From Flaccisagitta enflata (lineage: Eukaryota; Chaetognatha; Sagittoidea; Aphragmophora), in the NCBI GenBank assembly GCA_965153355.1, contig OZ231127.1, forward strand, positions 97,340,001-97,404,000: DNA of 64,000 nucleotides, in the 5' to 3' direction. The notes beneath the pieces are model-generated. The model was not told where the DNA came from, made no database searches, and was given only the letters and a program-made list of their open reading frames with translations. Positions 18,500 to 28,739 of the stretch are shown here, one piece after another. Numbering within the stretch: position 1 is the first letter of the stretch; the number at the start of each line of letters is the position of its first letter. The translations under genes and the position numbers were made by a program.

Positions 18500-19200
18500 A
18501 ATAGTCGCAATAGTCGCAAAAGCGTTGCATGGTCAGCGGTACTCGATGCCCCTAAGTTAGTGTATGTGGGAATGAGATTATGAGAGGGGCAGCGGCCCCG
18601 GAGGGGCCGATGACCTATGATTCCACGTAGGACAATTTCCTCCGATTTGAGAAACTGGTTTGGAGGGCTGAGAGGCCTGATTTTGGCTCTGAAAGGTCTG
18701 ATTTAGGGTGTAAGAGGCGTGGTTTGGGGTCTGAGAGGCTTGATTTGGGGTCTGAAAGGCCTTATTTGGGTCTGAGGGGTCTAATTTGGGGTCTGAAGAG
18801 CCTGACATGGGGTCTGAGGCCTGATTTGGATCTGAGAGGCCTAATTTGGGGTCTGAGAAGCCTGATCTGGGGTCTGGGAGGCCTGATTTGGGGTCTGAGA
18901 GGCCTGATTTAGGGTCTGGGAGGCCTGATTTGAGGTCTGAGAAGCCTGATTTGGGATCAGAAAGGTCTGATTTGGAGTCGAAAAGGCCTGATTTGGGTAC
19001 TGAAAGGCCTTATTTGGGTCAAAGGGGTCTAATTTGGGGTCTGAAAAGCCTGACATGGGGTCTGAGGCCTGATTTGGATCTGAGAGGCATAATTTAAGGG
19101 TCTGAGAAGCCTGATCTGGGGTCTGGGAGGCCTGATTTGGGGTCTGAGAGGCCTGATTTGGGGTCTGGGTGGCCTGCCCTATGTGAGTGTATGGGGGTGT
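18500..19200 (+). mobile_element. Fold-back-type element with a 20-21-bp GGCCTGATTTGGGGTCTGAGA array
   Basis: Left part: ATAGTCGCAAAAGCG, GGTCAGCGGTACTCGATGCC, then GGGGCAGCGGCCCCGGAGGG and GCCGATGACCTATG, the terminal block shared by this class. From about 18640 to 19170 the unit GGTCTGAGAGGCCTGATTTG (period 20-21) is repeated about 25 times with substitutions. The GGCCCC/GGGGCC words can pair as a hairpin. Open frames across the array are repeat artefacts. Confidence 0.75.
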
Positions 19201-19735
19201 GAGGTGGTGAGAGGGGCAGCAGCCCCGAAGGAGCCGATGACCTATGCTGTTTTTATTTGAGCCTGGAGGCTGGAATTGGGGCCTTGAAGCTGGGATTTGA
19301 GCTTAAAGGTGGGGATTTGAGCCACATGGCTGGGATTTCAGCCTCGATACTGGGATTTGAGCCTTGAGGTTGGGATTTGGACCTCAAGGCTGGGTTTTGG
19401 GCCTCGAGGCTGGGTTTTGGGCCTCGAGGCTGGGTTTTGGCCCTCGAGGCTGGAATTTGGGCCTCGACGCTGGGATTTGGGCCTCCAGGCTGGAATTTGG
19501 GCCTTGGGGCTGGGATTTGGGTCTCAAGGCTGGGATTTGGGCCTCGAGGCTGGGATTTGGGTCTGGAGGCTGGGATTTGGGTCTCGAGGCTGGGATTTGG
19601 ACCTCGAGGCTGAGATTTGGTCTTGAAGGGGAATGGGGGGGGGTACGGAGGAAGAGGGGGGGGTACGGAGGAGGAGAAATCTCTCCTGTGTGAAAGCATA
19701 GCCTTCGGGGCCGCTGCCCAAAAAGTACAATAAAG
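19201..19735 (+). mobile_element. Fold-back-type element with a 20-bp GCCTCGAGGCTGGGATTTGG array
   Basis: Left end GGGGCAGCAGCCCCGAAGGA plus GCCGATGACCTATGCTG. The right end is inverted: CTCCTGTGTGAAAGCATAGC and CTTCGGGGCCGCTGCCCAAA (19682-19722). Between them are about 18 copies of a 20-bp unit (19255-19620) and a G-rich stretch (19625-19670). Same class as 42280-42730, 49900-50525 and 58310-58940. Confidence 0.8.
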
Positions 19736-19878
19736 GCGGCTCTCGCCGACTGGAAAAAAGTCGTAAATGAGAGTCTTTTTTTCTAGGCATGTTTATGAGC
19801 ATCTTTAATATTTTGTTGACTGCTTGTCTGTTTTTATTATTCAACCTCTGTCTCTCTGTGTCTCATTTTCCTCTTGGT

Positions 19879-19879
19879 C

Positions 19880-19957
<78 letters not shown>

Positions 19958-19975
19958 TATGTGTGTATGTGTGTG
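19879..19975 (+). repeat. (GT)n microsatellite
   Basis: About 95 bp of TG with a few TATG variants. It adjoins the CT array. Confidence 0.95.
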
Positions 19976-19979
19976 TATA

Positions 19980-19980
<1 letters not shown>

Positions 19981-20031
<51 letters not shown>

Positions 20032-20092
20032 TCTCTCTTTTTCTCTTTCTCTCTCTCTCTCTCTCTTTCTCTCTTTCTCTCTCTCAAGCAGA
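19981..20092 (+). repeat. (CT)n microsatellite with TTTCT variants
   Basis: CT array directly following (GT)n, a compound microsatellite. Confidence 0.95.
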
Positions 20093-20099
20093 TTAAAAC

Positions 20100-20420
20100 A
20101 TCAAAGCTAATGTCATAAAAGCTGGAGTCAATTTGCCTAACGTTTTTTTTATTCTCTATTGTTACATATAGCTGAGAAATTGAGATCAATAAAAAATATC
20201 AATTTCTGCAAAAAAGCACAAAAATAAAAAAGATTCAAAAATTCATAACGCCAAAACTAATGATCATAGAGACTTCTAGTTGGCGCCATTTGAAAGAGAA
20301 AAATTAGCTCTTTCTTAGCTATGAATATCAAAAAATGTTTACTCCCAGCCCCCAAACCGCCCAACTTTCTAAAATTGCCGCAAACCAAAATTAGAAAACT
20401 TTATTTCTCCCCTACGTTTC
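20100..20420. other. No gene recognised
   Basis: AT-rich intergenic DNA. GTTGGCGCCATTTGAAAG (20278) resembles GATTGGCGCCAAATGAAAG (41996), a weak sign of a shared old repeat. Confidence 0.4.
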
Positions 20421-20450
20421 AAAAAGTCGAATTACGTAATTCGACTTTTT
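20421..20450. repeat. Perfect 30-bp palindrome
   Basis: Half-site AAAAAGTCGAATTAC is followed immediately by its reverse complement GTAATTCGACTTTTT with no spacer. Context TTTC..TCAAA extends the symmetry weakly. Function unknown. Confidence 0.9.
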
Positions 20451-20474
20451 TCAAACTAAAACGCATGTTTTCCC

Positions 20475-20566
20475 ACTTGACTCGGTGACCATGACGGACC
20501 GACGGACCAATGGACGGACCAACAGACGGATGGACAAAGCCAGAATTGTGTGTCCGCAACTAAAAG
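20475..20566 (+). mobile_element. Type B element tail
   Basis: CGGTGACCATGACGGACCGA, tandem GACGGACCAA words, GATGGACAAAGCC and the terminal GTGTGTCCGCAACTAAAA. The left hairpin arm is mutated (AATTGTGTG for AGTTGCGTG). Confidence 0.7.
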
Positions 20567-20937
20567 CAAGCAAAAGGGACTAAGAATTAGCATCTGCTAT
20601 AGGCGAACTTCAGTTAAAAGCGGGTCCATAAGAGCGGTATTCAACTATTTGCTGATTTGCAATATTTAAAAACCAACGAACTTTAAAGCTCGAGTATTCA
20701 GAATTTCAGATGAAAATGCCAATCGTCATGAGCATAAGTTTGGGGTTTTTTTCATGGTAAATGTCCTTTTCTAACATTTATTCGGGTTTTTTTTCTATTT
20801 GAGCCATCTTGCCCATCAGCCATTCTGGGTGGTCAAAAAATTCCTCATTTACATGAGAAAAATAATAAAAGAGATATCACATCATCCATGTTAAATGGCA
20901 CTGACGTATTCAGTCAAGTCAGTCAACTAGAGGAATA

Positions 20938-21115
20938 AACAAGGCCGTATACAACTATTCATCGACCCCCAGTCATGGATGGATGGGCACTGCCCATTGG
21001 GCAGGGGCAGTATCGCGGAAAAAAACGCTAACATTTTGACATATTTACGGATCGACGGACGGATGAACCGACCGACACAGCAAGGTGAGAAGTTGCGTGT
21101 CCGCGATTAAAAAAG
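20938..21115 (+). mobile_element. Hairpin-ended element with a type A head and a B-like tail
   Basis: AAACAAGGCCGTATACAACT head, GGGCAGGGGCAGTATCGCGG, CGGATCGACGGACGGATGAA tract, GACACAGCAAGGTGAGAAGT, then GTTGCGTGTCCGCGATTAAA. The tail hairpin is GTTGCG/CGCGAT with one mismatch. Confidence 0.7.
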
Positions 21116-21119
21116 TTTA

Positions 21120-21830
21120 AATCCCTTTAATCATTTCGCAATCATCTCACTGGTGATGAGATATCATGTCATCTCATTGCATAACTCATGAAAGCCTGTC
21201 CCAAATGTGAAAGGCTTTATGACGGTCAAAAGCCTTAGAATTATCAACAGCAGAAGGCATTCTCTGGATCATTCAGGTGTGTCAAATAAGGGGGATGACT
21301 GAGTTTGAGACTATAACGCTGACTCAAGATGGGGCTGTTGATTTTAAAACAATCACCGTTTTCTTTTTTCCAAAATTTTTTCGACAACCGTTTTTTTTTT
21401 TACGATCAAAATTTAATGCAATGTCTGCACTCTCATTTGCCAAGAAACGAATTGATTAACTAAAAAAAACCATCTTACTGTCTCATTGAATTTGGTATGA
21501 TTAATCAAGACATTTTTCCGCGAAGTTTTAAAGAGGAAAGCAGCACTTGAAAGTAATTGGAATACCCACTACAACAAGGGAAAGGATGAAAAGTAGATAA
21601 CATGATTTCAACGTTATGCAAATTAGGGTCAAAACAGGGTTTTTGAATAAAACGAAAGATGACAGAAATTTGAAAAAAGAAAAACGGTGAAGGCATTAAA
21701 ATGAGTAAGCCAATAATGTCCTAGCATTATGTTCACAGGGATTCAAATTTTGCATATTGACACACCCGACTGGATCATCAACATGTCCCAAAAACTTTGG
21801 CCTTGATACATCGAGGAAATTGAAGACTGT
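21120..21830. other. No gene recognised
   Basis: AT-rich DNA with T runs. No exon-like frame with family motifs and no repeat identified. Confidence 0.45.
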
Positions 21831-21834
21831 CTCA

Positions 21835-22076
21835 GGAGGCGTTTCTGGTCAGAGACAATCGCGTATCTAACGGGCCACTCGGTCGCTCGCTTCATTCGCT
21901 CGCACTGCTCACTCCACTCACTCGCTATACGGCGCTCCACTTTTCTCTGTTCACGGGCTCACTCACTCACTTCACTCACTCCCTCGAGCGACAGTGAAAT
22001 TCAAAAACATGTGTTCATGCTATAAAAGCCTTCAATGGGAACAAACGCGTTTTTCATCTTCACTAGAAACCCGCCC
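21835..22076 (-). mobile_element. MITE family H, copy 1 (GCGAGCGAAGCGAGC core)
   Basis: Ends GGAGGCGTTTCTGGTCAGAG and CTTCACTAGAAACCCGCC are inverted relative to each other. They match the ends of 27806-28073 (GGGCGTGTTTCTAGTGAAAA and GACTAGAAACACTCCC). The interior is rich in TCGCTCGCTTCATTCGCTCG and CACTCACTCGC words, the complement of the other copy. Confidence 0.75.
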
Positions 22077-22332
22077 TCTCTCTCTCTCAGTCTCTCTTCT
22101 CCTCTATTCCAGCATTCCACGTCTTTCCTCAAAACAAAAAGGACTCAATACTAGAATTATCGCCTCGGGGCCGATAGAATTCAAATCCACATCATCAATA
22201 TTCAAATTAGGTTTTCGATCGTAGTTGGGATCAAGGTCATTCAGTCGCGAAACCCCGAGTTTACCCCCAATGGATTTTACACAGCGACAGTGGTACGAGT
22301 AAAGAAGCGGCCTAACTTAATAAGGAGGAAGA

Positions 22333-22855
22333 AGAAGCACAGTGAGAAGAAGAAGAAGAAGAAGAAGAAGAAGAAGAAGAAGAAGAAGAAGAAGAAGAAA
22401 AAGAAAAAGAAAAAGAAAAAGAAGAAGAAGAAGAAGAAGAAAAAGAAGAAGAAAAAGAAGAAGAAAAATATTGAGTTGAATCAGAATCAGAGGAAGAAAA
22501 AGAAGAATGAGATGAACCATAATTAGAGGAAGAAAAAGAAGAAGAAGAAGAAGAAAAAGAAGAAAAAGAAGAAGAAGAAGAAGAAGAAGAAGAAGAAGAA
22601 GAAGAAGAAGAAGAAGAAGAAGAAGAAGAAGAAGAAGAAGAAGAAGAAAAAGAAGAAGAAGAAGAAGAAGAAAAAGAAAAAGAAAAAGAAAAAGAAAAAG
22701 AAAAAGAAGAAGAAAAAGAAAAAGAAAAAGAAAAAGAAAAAGAAAAAGAAAAAGAAAAAGAAAAAGAAAAAGAAAAAGAAGAAGAAAACGAAAAAGAAAA
22801 AGAAGAAGAAAACGAAAAAGAAAAAGAAAAAGAAAAAGAAAAAGAAGAAAAGAAG
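22333..22855 (+). repeat. (GAA)n/(GAAAAA)n polypurine array
   Basis: About 520 bp of GAA and GAAAAA with short interruptions near 22470-22530. Same composition as 9561-10634. Confidence 0.95.
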
Positions 22856-23274
22856 CTCCCACACGGCTTTAAGAAGGGAATTACCAATAGAAAACCTGTC
22901 CTACCACCGACCGCGGCCTGACCCTATTAAAACCGTCACGACAAAGAATGAGAGAGAGAGATAGACACTTAGACAGCTACCCTATTGAGATAGACAGCTA
23001 CCCTATTGAAATCGTCACAACCCAATTCCTCCTTTGCATTTTCCCGAATTCTTTTTAAACTTTTCTATCTATTTTCTTTCTTGGAATTGACAGTAGTCTC
23101 TTGTCTTGTTCTTCCCTTCTTCCCTTTACAAATACTTAATTGTCTCTATATTTATGGTGGAATGAAAAACATGATTGTTCTTTTTTTTTCTTTCAAATGA
23201 CATCAGCGGGATAATCAATAAGCTTGTATAACTATGTCATTTATCCAGTTTTGGGTAAACACAAATTATTATGC
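22856..23274. other. No gene recognised
   Basis: AT-rich DNA with a near-repeat of AGACAGCTACCCTATTGA (22970 and 22992). Nothing else supportable. Confidence 0.45.
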
Positions 23275-23574
23275 TTTTATATAAATGGTGCATCCAGGGG
23301 CGGCGAGAGAAATGGCGGAGGCCCACCCTCTGTTCCCTTTGGCCAAATTCACGCCTGTGTCCTACAGGACATCAGCCCTTTGGGGCCGCTGCCATGCTCC
23401 CACTCCACTGCTTCAGCCCATCCCTCCAAGCAGGGCATCGGGCACTGCTGACCAGGCGCAATCCTTGGATGACATGTTTCCCCTTCCACAGGGGCCCCCC
23501 GGGCCCTCTCAGGGTCCGGGCCCCCCCATTCTCAGAGGGGGGTGGACCCCCCTCTCGCCGCCTCTGGGTGCATC

Positions 23575-23575
<1 letters not shown>
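23275..23575 (-). mobile_element. Fold-back-class (D) element fragment
   Basis: GTCCTACAGGACATCAGCCC, TTTGGGGCCGCTGCCATGCT, AAGCAGGGCATCGGGCACTG and CTGACC match, inverted, the D-class block at 25500-25600. It is followed by GC-rich GGGCCCCCCGGGCCCTC-like text and the (CA)n array. Confidence 0.6.

Positions 23576-23671
<96 letters not shown>
23576..23671 (+). repeat. (CA)n microsatellite
   Basis: About 95 bp of pure CA. Confidence 0.97.
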
Positions 23672-23673
<2 letters not shown>

Positions 23674-23679
23674 TTTTCC

Positions 23680-24190
23680 ACTCGTCCTCTGACTCAATTT
23701 AAGTTAATTAAGAACAAGGTCTTGTCTTTCAAAAAAAAAAAAAGAAGAAGAATTGAAATACCAGTTAATAATAGTTGTTTTCTAATGAAAGTGAAAAGAG
23801 ATTGAGTACAAAAACATTTGGTAGTCGATAAAAGAAAAGAGGATCAATCTTCATCAAACTTTTCAGTAAAATGACGAAAGAGCCTACAGTTTAACCCGGC
23901 AAAAATGGATATTAATAAACATACACTACTTTCTTATTTTATAATTGCCAGTATAAAAAAAAATGGCCAAAAGACAATAAGATTTTATCGGAAATATCCA
24001 TTACTTGCGCATCTATTATAGCTGTGTGCAATTGTCTAAAGAAATGAAATGATTTATATCTTCATTACTCTTTGATTCGTCATAGCGAGGTTCGCCTGTT
24101 ATTAATTATTCTTAAAAAGTGTATGTGTATTTAACTAGCTTTAGACTGTTACCCACTCTGCCTCGATTCGATGGCAGCGTGTCACGCAAT
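23680..24190. other. No gene recognised; weak old DNA-transposon text
   Basis: AGTTTAACCCGGCAAAAATG (23889) and CGTCATAGCGAGGTTCGCC (24078) weakly recall the CCCGCTATAACGG-type ends, possibly a decayed MITE. A short (CT)n lies at 24199-24227. Confidence 0.3.
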
Positions 24191-24199
24191 CTCTTATTT

Positions 24200-24231
<32 letters not shown>

Positions 24232-24309
24232 GCCTCCGTGCGACCTGTTGTTGAAGATGGACACCCGGCATATTATATGCATTCTAATCAACTGTGAACG
24301 CACTGGTGC

Positions 24310-24516
24310 ATTTTTAGTCGCGTGCACGCGACTCTACAACCCGCTATGTCTGTCGGTCGGTCGGTTGGTCGGTCGGTCGGTTGGTCACACTTTACTTTTT
24401 TTATGATTTTATTTCTTTGACCTCACTGCTCCTGCCCAAATGCCCACCTGGCATTCGCCAAATATGGTCTCCTGCCCATCCGTACGCGACTTCTATGAAA
24501 GGTATCCGCCTTGTTT
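24310..24516 (-). mobile_element. Hairpin-ended short element, type A, near complete
   Basis: Minus orientation. The 3' end is the perfect 18-bp palindrome AGTCGCGTGCACGCGACT (24316-24333). Next come CTACAACCCGC and a GTCGGTCGGTCGG tract, CACTTTACTTTTTT, CTGCTCCTGCCCAAATGC and the 5' motif GTACGCGAC (24482-24490), with the head ending GGTATCCGCCTTGTTT. Confidence 0.85.
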
Positions 24517-24597
24517 ATTATAACCCCGGGTTGCGTACTTATCATCATCACGTTGAACGAGCGGCTAGTTGGTCTGTCCAGTGTCCGTTGATCAAGA

Positions 24598-24747
24598 TCT
24601 CATCTTTTGTAGGTCGGTCGCCATTAGCTTTTTCGGCGTTTTTGGTTTTTTTGGGCGCTCCTGCCCAAATGCTTGAGTTAGCCTTTTTCGTCACTGCTCC
24701 TGCCCACCCGCACGCGACTTTGGTAGCCGTGTATCCGGCCTTGTTCT
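24598..24747 (-). mobile_element. Hairpin-ended element, type A head and body
   Basis: GCTCCTGCCCACCCGCACGC, GACTTTGGTAGCCGTGTATC and CGGCCTTGTTC form a minus-strand type A head. The 24522-24605 stretch (CCCCGGGTTGCGTACTTATC to TTGATCAAGATCT) recurs at 28640-28735 and may be another element's end. Confidence 0.7.
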
Positions 24748-24749
24748 AT

Positions 24750-25248
24750 GACATCATCCAACACTTTATTGCGGCAATTACTTATCTTGGCACCTTACAT
24801 TTTGCTGTTTTTCGGTCTCCATTCGCCTCAGGTATATCGTTCTTTAAAACAGCCCCGCGATTTGGCCTCATATTTTGGTGCTATATCTGGGTTAAGAGAT
24901 CTGGACCATGAAAAGCAAGTCAGATCTCTTTTCATCTTTATTCACTCCATCTTCTATGAAGACAACAGTACTGGATGGAGGACTAAAAATCGCCCCAGAT
25001 CCCGGTCCTTATTCAGATGGAATCATACTCTAACTCTCTCTCTCTCATTTCTCTCTTTCCTGTTTCTTTCTCTTTTTATTCTTTCTGTTTCCAAAAAAAC
25101 TCCGGGTCACTCTTTATAGAAAGCATATGTTAGACTTAACTTACAATCTATACAATTACTAAGACACACATAATTTTTTGAATGAATCATTTCTAAGGGT
25201 GAAGGTATCAAAGTTGGTAGAAATTCACAGACTCAAACACACAAATGT
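24750..25248. other. No gene recognised
   Basis: Mixed-composition DNA with short CT stretches. I see no splice-bounded exon. Confidence 0.4.
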
Positions 25249-25387
<139 letters not shown>

Positions 25388-25499
25388 CGCCAAGAGAGTA
25401 AGTTTTCTTCTCATATGCACAGTACATGTTAACGCTACAAGAGGCTTTTTTCATCCATTGGTCTGTTCATCCACTTTTCAGGATTAAGTAACTAAAGAT

Positions 25500-25985
25500 G
25501 GCACATGGTTAGCGGTACCCGATGCTCTGTTGGGGATGATCCAGTGAAAAAGTGGAGTGAGAGCAGAGCCCATATCCTGTAGAACACAGGGGGAATTTCC
25601 AGATGTCCTGAGGGGGCATATTTCAGGACTTAGAATTAGATGACTGATGTAGGCCACTGAAGGCGTATTTGAAGGCTGGAGGGCAGAATTAAGGCTTGGA
25701 GAGCAGATTTGAGAATTTGAGAGCAAATTTTAGTCACAGAGGGCTGGTTTGATGCTTGGAGGGCTAAGTGAAGGTCTGGAGGGCTAAATTGAGGGCTGGG
25801 AGGACAAATTTGAGGCTTTGATGGTCATTGAGGGAGGGGGAATGGAAGGACACAAGGACGGAAGGAAGGACAGACAGATGGACGGAAGGATGGATGGATG
25901 GAAGTATAGACTGACATCTGGAAATCCCCCCTGTGTTCTACAGGAGATTGGCCTTTTGGGGCCGCTGCCCAAAAAGGTGGAACTA
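25500..25985. mobile_element. Fold-back (D-class) element: inverted ends around a roughly 21-bp array
   Basis: Left: ATGGTTAGCGGTACCCGATG, then CCTGTAGAACACAGGGGGAA and TTTCCAGATGTCC (25576-25608). The right end is inverted: GACATCTGGAAATCCCCCCT, GTGTTCTACAGGAGATTGG and GGGGCCGCTGCCCAAAAAGG (25911-25976). Between are GGAGGGCTAAATTGAGGGCT-like units of 20-22 bp (25660-25830) and GGACGGAAGG/GATGGATGG words. Confidence 0.8.
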
Positions 25986-26045
25986 GTGATGCAGGGTCAC
26001 AATATTGTTGTGGATGGGCATCTAACCTCCAGCTTAGGGGCTTTT
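25986..26045 (+). mobile_element. Type B element head fragment
   Basis: AGTGATGCAGGGTCACAATA, TTGTTGTGGATGGGCATCTA and ACCTCC follow the type B head order. No tail found. Confidence 0.55.
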
Positions 26046-26229
26046 GACTTGATATGCTTGATCCTTTATGTTTGCTAGCTATGGGCACCATTTGGTGTTA
26101 GAAAACATCCCCTAAAGAATTTAAGACCCATTAGATAATGCAAAATGGTAATTTGGCTCTTTTTTTTTCCTATATGTTATTGTGGAGAAGGAGGCAGGTG
26201 GTGGCCCAGATTGAATAAATGTATTTAGT

Positions 26230-26335
26230 CAAGTTTGAAGAATAAATTTAGCATAAGGAGGTTGTGGTTTATGGGGGTTGGATGCCCCTGCCCGTCCATC
26301 TGCAACAATAGTTCGACCCTATGTCACTTATTTTT
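26230..26335 (-). mobile_element. Type B element head fragment
   Basis: GGGGGTTGGATGCCCCTGCC, CGTCCATCTGCAACAATAGT and CGACCCTATGTCACTTATT are a minus-strand type B head. Confidence 0.6.
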
Positions 26336-26404
26336 TGTGCTATGGTTCTAAATACTACTAATACTTACAGAGAAAATCAATACCAGATTTATGAATGGTT
26401 GCAC

Positions 26405-26560
26405 TTAGAAATAGCAGCCCATGCCCTGCTTGAGGAGTGTGTGATTTAAGTTGAGGGGGAGCAGGCCAGCGGCCCCAAAGGGGACAAAGTCCTGTAGAAC
26501 ACAGGGGGAATCTGTCCGTCCATCCGTCCGTTCATCCATCTGTTTGTCCCCCCCTTCCCC
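26405..26560 (+). mobile_element. Fold-back-class (D) end fragment
   Basis: GCAGCCCATGCCCTGCTTGA, GGCCAGCGGCCCCAAAGGGG, ACAAAGTCCTGTAGAACACA and GGGGGAATCTGTCCG, followed by TCCATCCGTCCG words. Confidence 0.7.
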
Positions 26561-26589
26561 ATCCTCAGGGCTACACTCATTTTCCCACT

Positions 26590-26712
26590 TTATGACTTTT
26601 GCTGACGGACAGACAGACGGACCAATGGACGGACCAATGGACGGACCAATGGGCTGAAGAATGGACAAAGCCTCTTATAGAGTCTTTAGATTTGTGTGTC
26701 CACAACTATAAA
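26590..26712 (+). mobile_element. Type B element tail
   Basis: Four GGACGGACCAATGGAC-type words, AATGGACAAAGCCTCTTATA and GAGTCTTTAGA, ending in TTGTGTGTCCACAACTATAA. The terminal hairpin TTGTG..CACAA keeps pairing although both arms differ from GTTGCG/CGCAAC. Confidence 0.7.
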
Positions 26713-26860
26713 GAAGAAGAAGCAAATGATAAAGAATAAAGAGAAGAAGAAGAAGAAGAAGAAGAAGAAGAAGAAGAAGAAGAAGAAGAAGAAGAAGAAG
26801 AAGAAAAAGAAGAAGAAGAAGACGAAGAAGAAGAAAAAAAAAGAAGAAAGAGGAAGGTGA
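26713..26860 (+). repeat. (GAA)n array
   Basis: GAA microsatellite directly abutting the type B tail. Confidence 0.9.
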
Positions 26861-26918
26861 AAAAAAAGAGAAGGAAGAAGAGAAAAAAGGGGGGAGATTT
26901 TGGAGGAAAAGGAGATGA

Positions 26919-26920
<2 letters not shown>

Positions 26921-27003
<83 letters not shown>

Positions 27004-27012
27004 AGAGAGAGA
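26921..27012 (+). repeat. (GA)n microsatellite
   Basis: About 75 bp of pure GA, then GAAAGAGAAAGA. Confidence 0.95.
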
Positions 27013-27019
27013 AAAAAAA

Positions 27020-27505
27020 ATGTGAGAGAGGTTTCACAAGTTCTGGAGTAAGAACAACACGCGCGATCTGGCTCCATATTCCCTCCCAAATTGTGCTGTT
27101 GTTTTTAATGCCAGATCTGGCTCATCACTATGAAGGGGAATGGTAATTAGGGCCAGAACTCGCACTAAAATATGCCCCCAAATCGCGCCACGGTTTTGAG
27201 GCATGACATATCTCATTCGCCTTTACCAGATGTCATATTACAAGAAATCTAAGCTAGCGCATGAAGGTTCATCGGAAAACTTAATTTTTTTCAATTTTTA
27301 CACGTGCCAAATCATGTCTATCAGATGAATGAGAGGATATGTTCTTTCCTTAATCTGCTCGTTGGTTTGTCAGTTTGTCAGGTTGTTGGTGACGAGTGAC
27401 GACCAAGCATTCGTTAGACGACATGTGCTACGCTATTGGCTGTTAGCTGTTGCCTTTTGACTTAGTTTAACTGTGTATATCTAGTCAGATGAGTAATGCC
27501 ATGCC
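27020..27505. other. No gene recognised
   Basis: Contains a possible internal near-repeat (CGATCTGGCTCC..CAAATTGTGCTG versus AGATCTGGCTC..CAAATCGCGCC). No exon call. Confidence 0.4.
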
Positions 27506-27510
27506 AATAA

Positions 27511-27697
27511 AACAAGGCCGGATACACGGCTACCCCAGTCGCGTGCGGGTGGGCAGGGGCTATATTTGAGGTCACCAGAGCATTTGGGCAGGAGCAGTAT
27601 GGTCAAGGAATAAAAAACATAAAAAAAAAGAAAAATGTGACTGACCGACCGACGGACAAAGCGGGGTGTAGAGTCGCGTAGCACGCGACTAAAAAAC
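27511..27697 (+). mobile_element. Hairpin-ended short element, type A, complete
   Basis: Head AACAAGGCCGGATACACGGC, CAGTCGCGTGCGGGTGGGCA, GAGCATTTGGGCAGGAGCAG, a short GACCGACCGACGG tract, GACAAAGCGGGGTGTAGAGT and GTCGCGTAGCACGCGACTAA. This is the shortest intact copy and a good reference for the family. Confidence 0.9.
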
Positions 27698-27805
27698 ATT
27701 TCGGACATGTTTTCAATCAGCATCCATATCTTCTGTTCCTGTTTTATTTTACTGTCTCGGCCATTTCGACCACTAGCCAGGAATTCATGGTTCAGGCATT
27801 CATAT

Positions 27806-28073
27806 AGGGCGTGTTTCTAGTGAAAACAAATAATGTGTTTGTTCCCGTTGAATGCATTTACAGCGTGCGCACATAACTATGAATTTCACTGTCCCACGAG
27901 GGAGTGAGCGCAGTGAGTGAGCAAGCCCGTGAATGGAGAACGAGCGAAGCGAGCAGAGCGCAGTGGAGCGCTGCGAAGCGAGTGAGCGGAGTGAGCGGTG
28001 CGAGCGAACGAACGTAGCGAGCGACCGAGTGGCCCGTTAGTAACGCGATTGTCCCTGACTAGAAACACTCCCA
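27806..28073 (+). mobile_element. MITE family H, copy 2
   Basis: TIR-like ends GGGCGTGTTTCTAGTGAAAA and GACTAGAAACACTCCC with TAT/ATA outside. The interior 27895-28035 is an irregular array of GAGCGAAGCGAGC, AGTGAGCGGAGTGAGC and GAGCGAACGAACG words. No coding capacity. Confidence 0.8.
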
Positions 28074-28299
28074 TAGAAAGGGTGACTCGTGTCTTTGCAA
28101 CCACCTTCTTCAGTCAGTCGCCTGTCGTCCTTTCAGTTTCGGGGAGACGTCGTTTCAAAGGAAAATATTATTGCTCCTTTCTGTCGATGGTTTTATGACC
28201 CCGTTTGGTCAGTATACGAAGCAGTAAAAATGAACCCACTTGCTTACCATCCATACAAATTTCATGACTTAGCTGTCTGTCTCTGTCTTAGCCTACGAC

Positions 28300-28325
28300 T
28301 GTCTCTGTCTCTGTCTGTCTCTGTC

Positions 28326-28357
<32 letters not shown>

Positions 28358-28360
28358 CTT
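28300..28360 (+). repeat. CTGTCT/(CT)n tract
   Basis: TCTGTCTCTGTCTG words grading into pure CT (28335-28356). Confidence 0.85.
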
Positions 28361-28507
28361 ATACAGTAGATAAACTGTTTTTTATTCTCTCCATTTTTTT
28401 AGCAATAAGTCGCTAAAATCGGCAACGAACTGATTCTATTTTTTTTTTATTGTTATCCGTCTGGTTGCGTGTTTTTCTTTATTTACATATTTTGTCCTTT
28501 CTTTTTT

Positions 28508-28632
28508 TAGTTGCGGTCATGTAACTCTTTAAGAGACTTTGTCCGTCCGTCGGGTCGTTAGTCAGAAATGACCGAGAAATAAAGTGTTGGTACACGCGCA
28601 TTTCAGCTTCTGCCCCCAGTCTGTTACGATAT
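28508..28632 (-). mobile_element. Hairpin-ended element, type B, compact
   Basis: Minus orientation. The 3' end TTTAGTTGCGGTCATGTAAC forms a hairpin with a diverged inner arm. Next are AGACTTTGTCCGTCCGTCGG, CGCGCATTTCAGCTTCTGCC and the 5' motif CAGTCTGTTACGATATTAT. The 5' GTAACAGAC versus 3' GACCGCAAC inverted motifs are partly matched. Confidence 0.6.
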
Positions 28633-28639
28633 TATTTTT

Positions 28640-28735
28640 TAATTATAACCCCGGGTTGCGTACTTATCTTCATCACGTTGAACGAGCGGCTAGTTGGTCT
28701 GTCCATTGTCCGTTGATTAAGATCTTATCTTTTCC
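28640..28735 (+). repeat. Repeat segment shared with 24522-24605
   Basis: CCCCGGGTTGCGTACTTATC, CATCACGTTGAACGAGCGGC and TAGTTGGTCTGTCCATTGTC match 24525-24605 with few changes. Both copies precede or follow hairpin-ended elements. Confidence 0.75.
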
Positions 28736-28739
28736 ATGC

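Noticed and set aside
18724-19700. Regular repeat proteins over the GGCCTGA and GGCTGGG minisatellites
   Set aside because: Periods of 20-21 bp drift between units and shift frame, and the arrays are bounded by element ends, not by gene signals.
24381-25119. Candidate coding exons in 24.4-25.1 kb
   Set aside because: The frames cross a type A element and CT-rich DNA and show no family motif or consistent splice sites.
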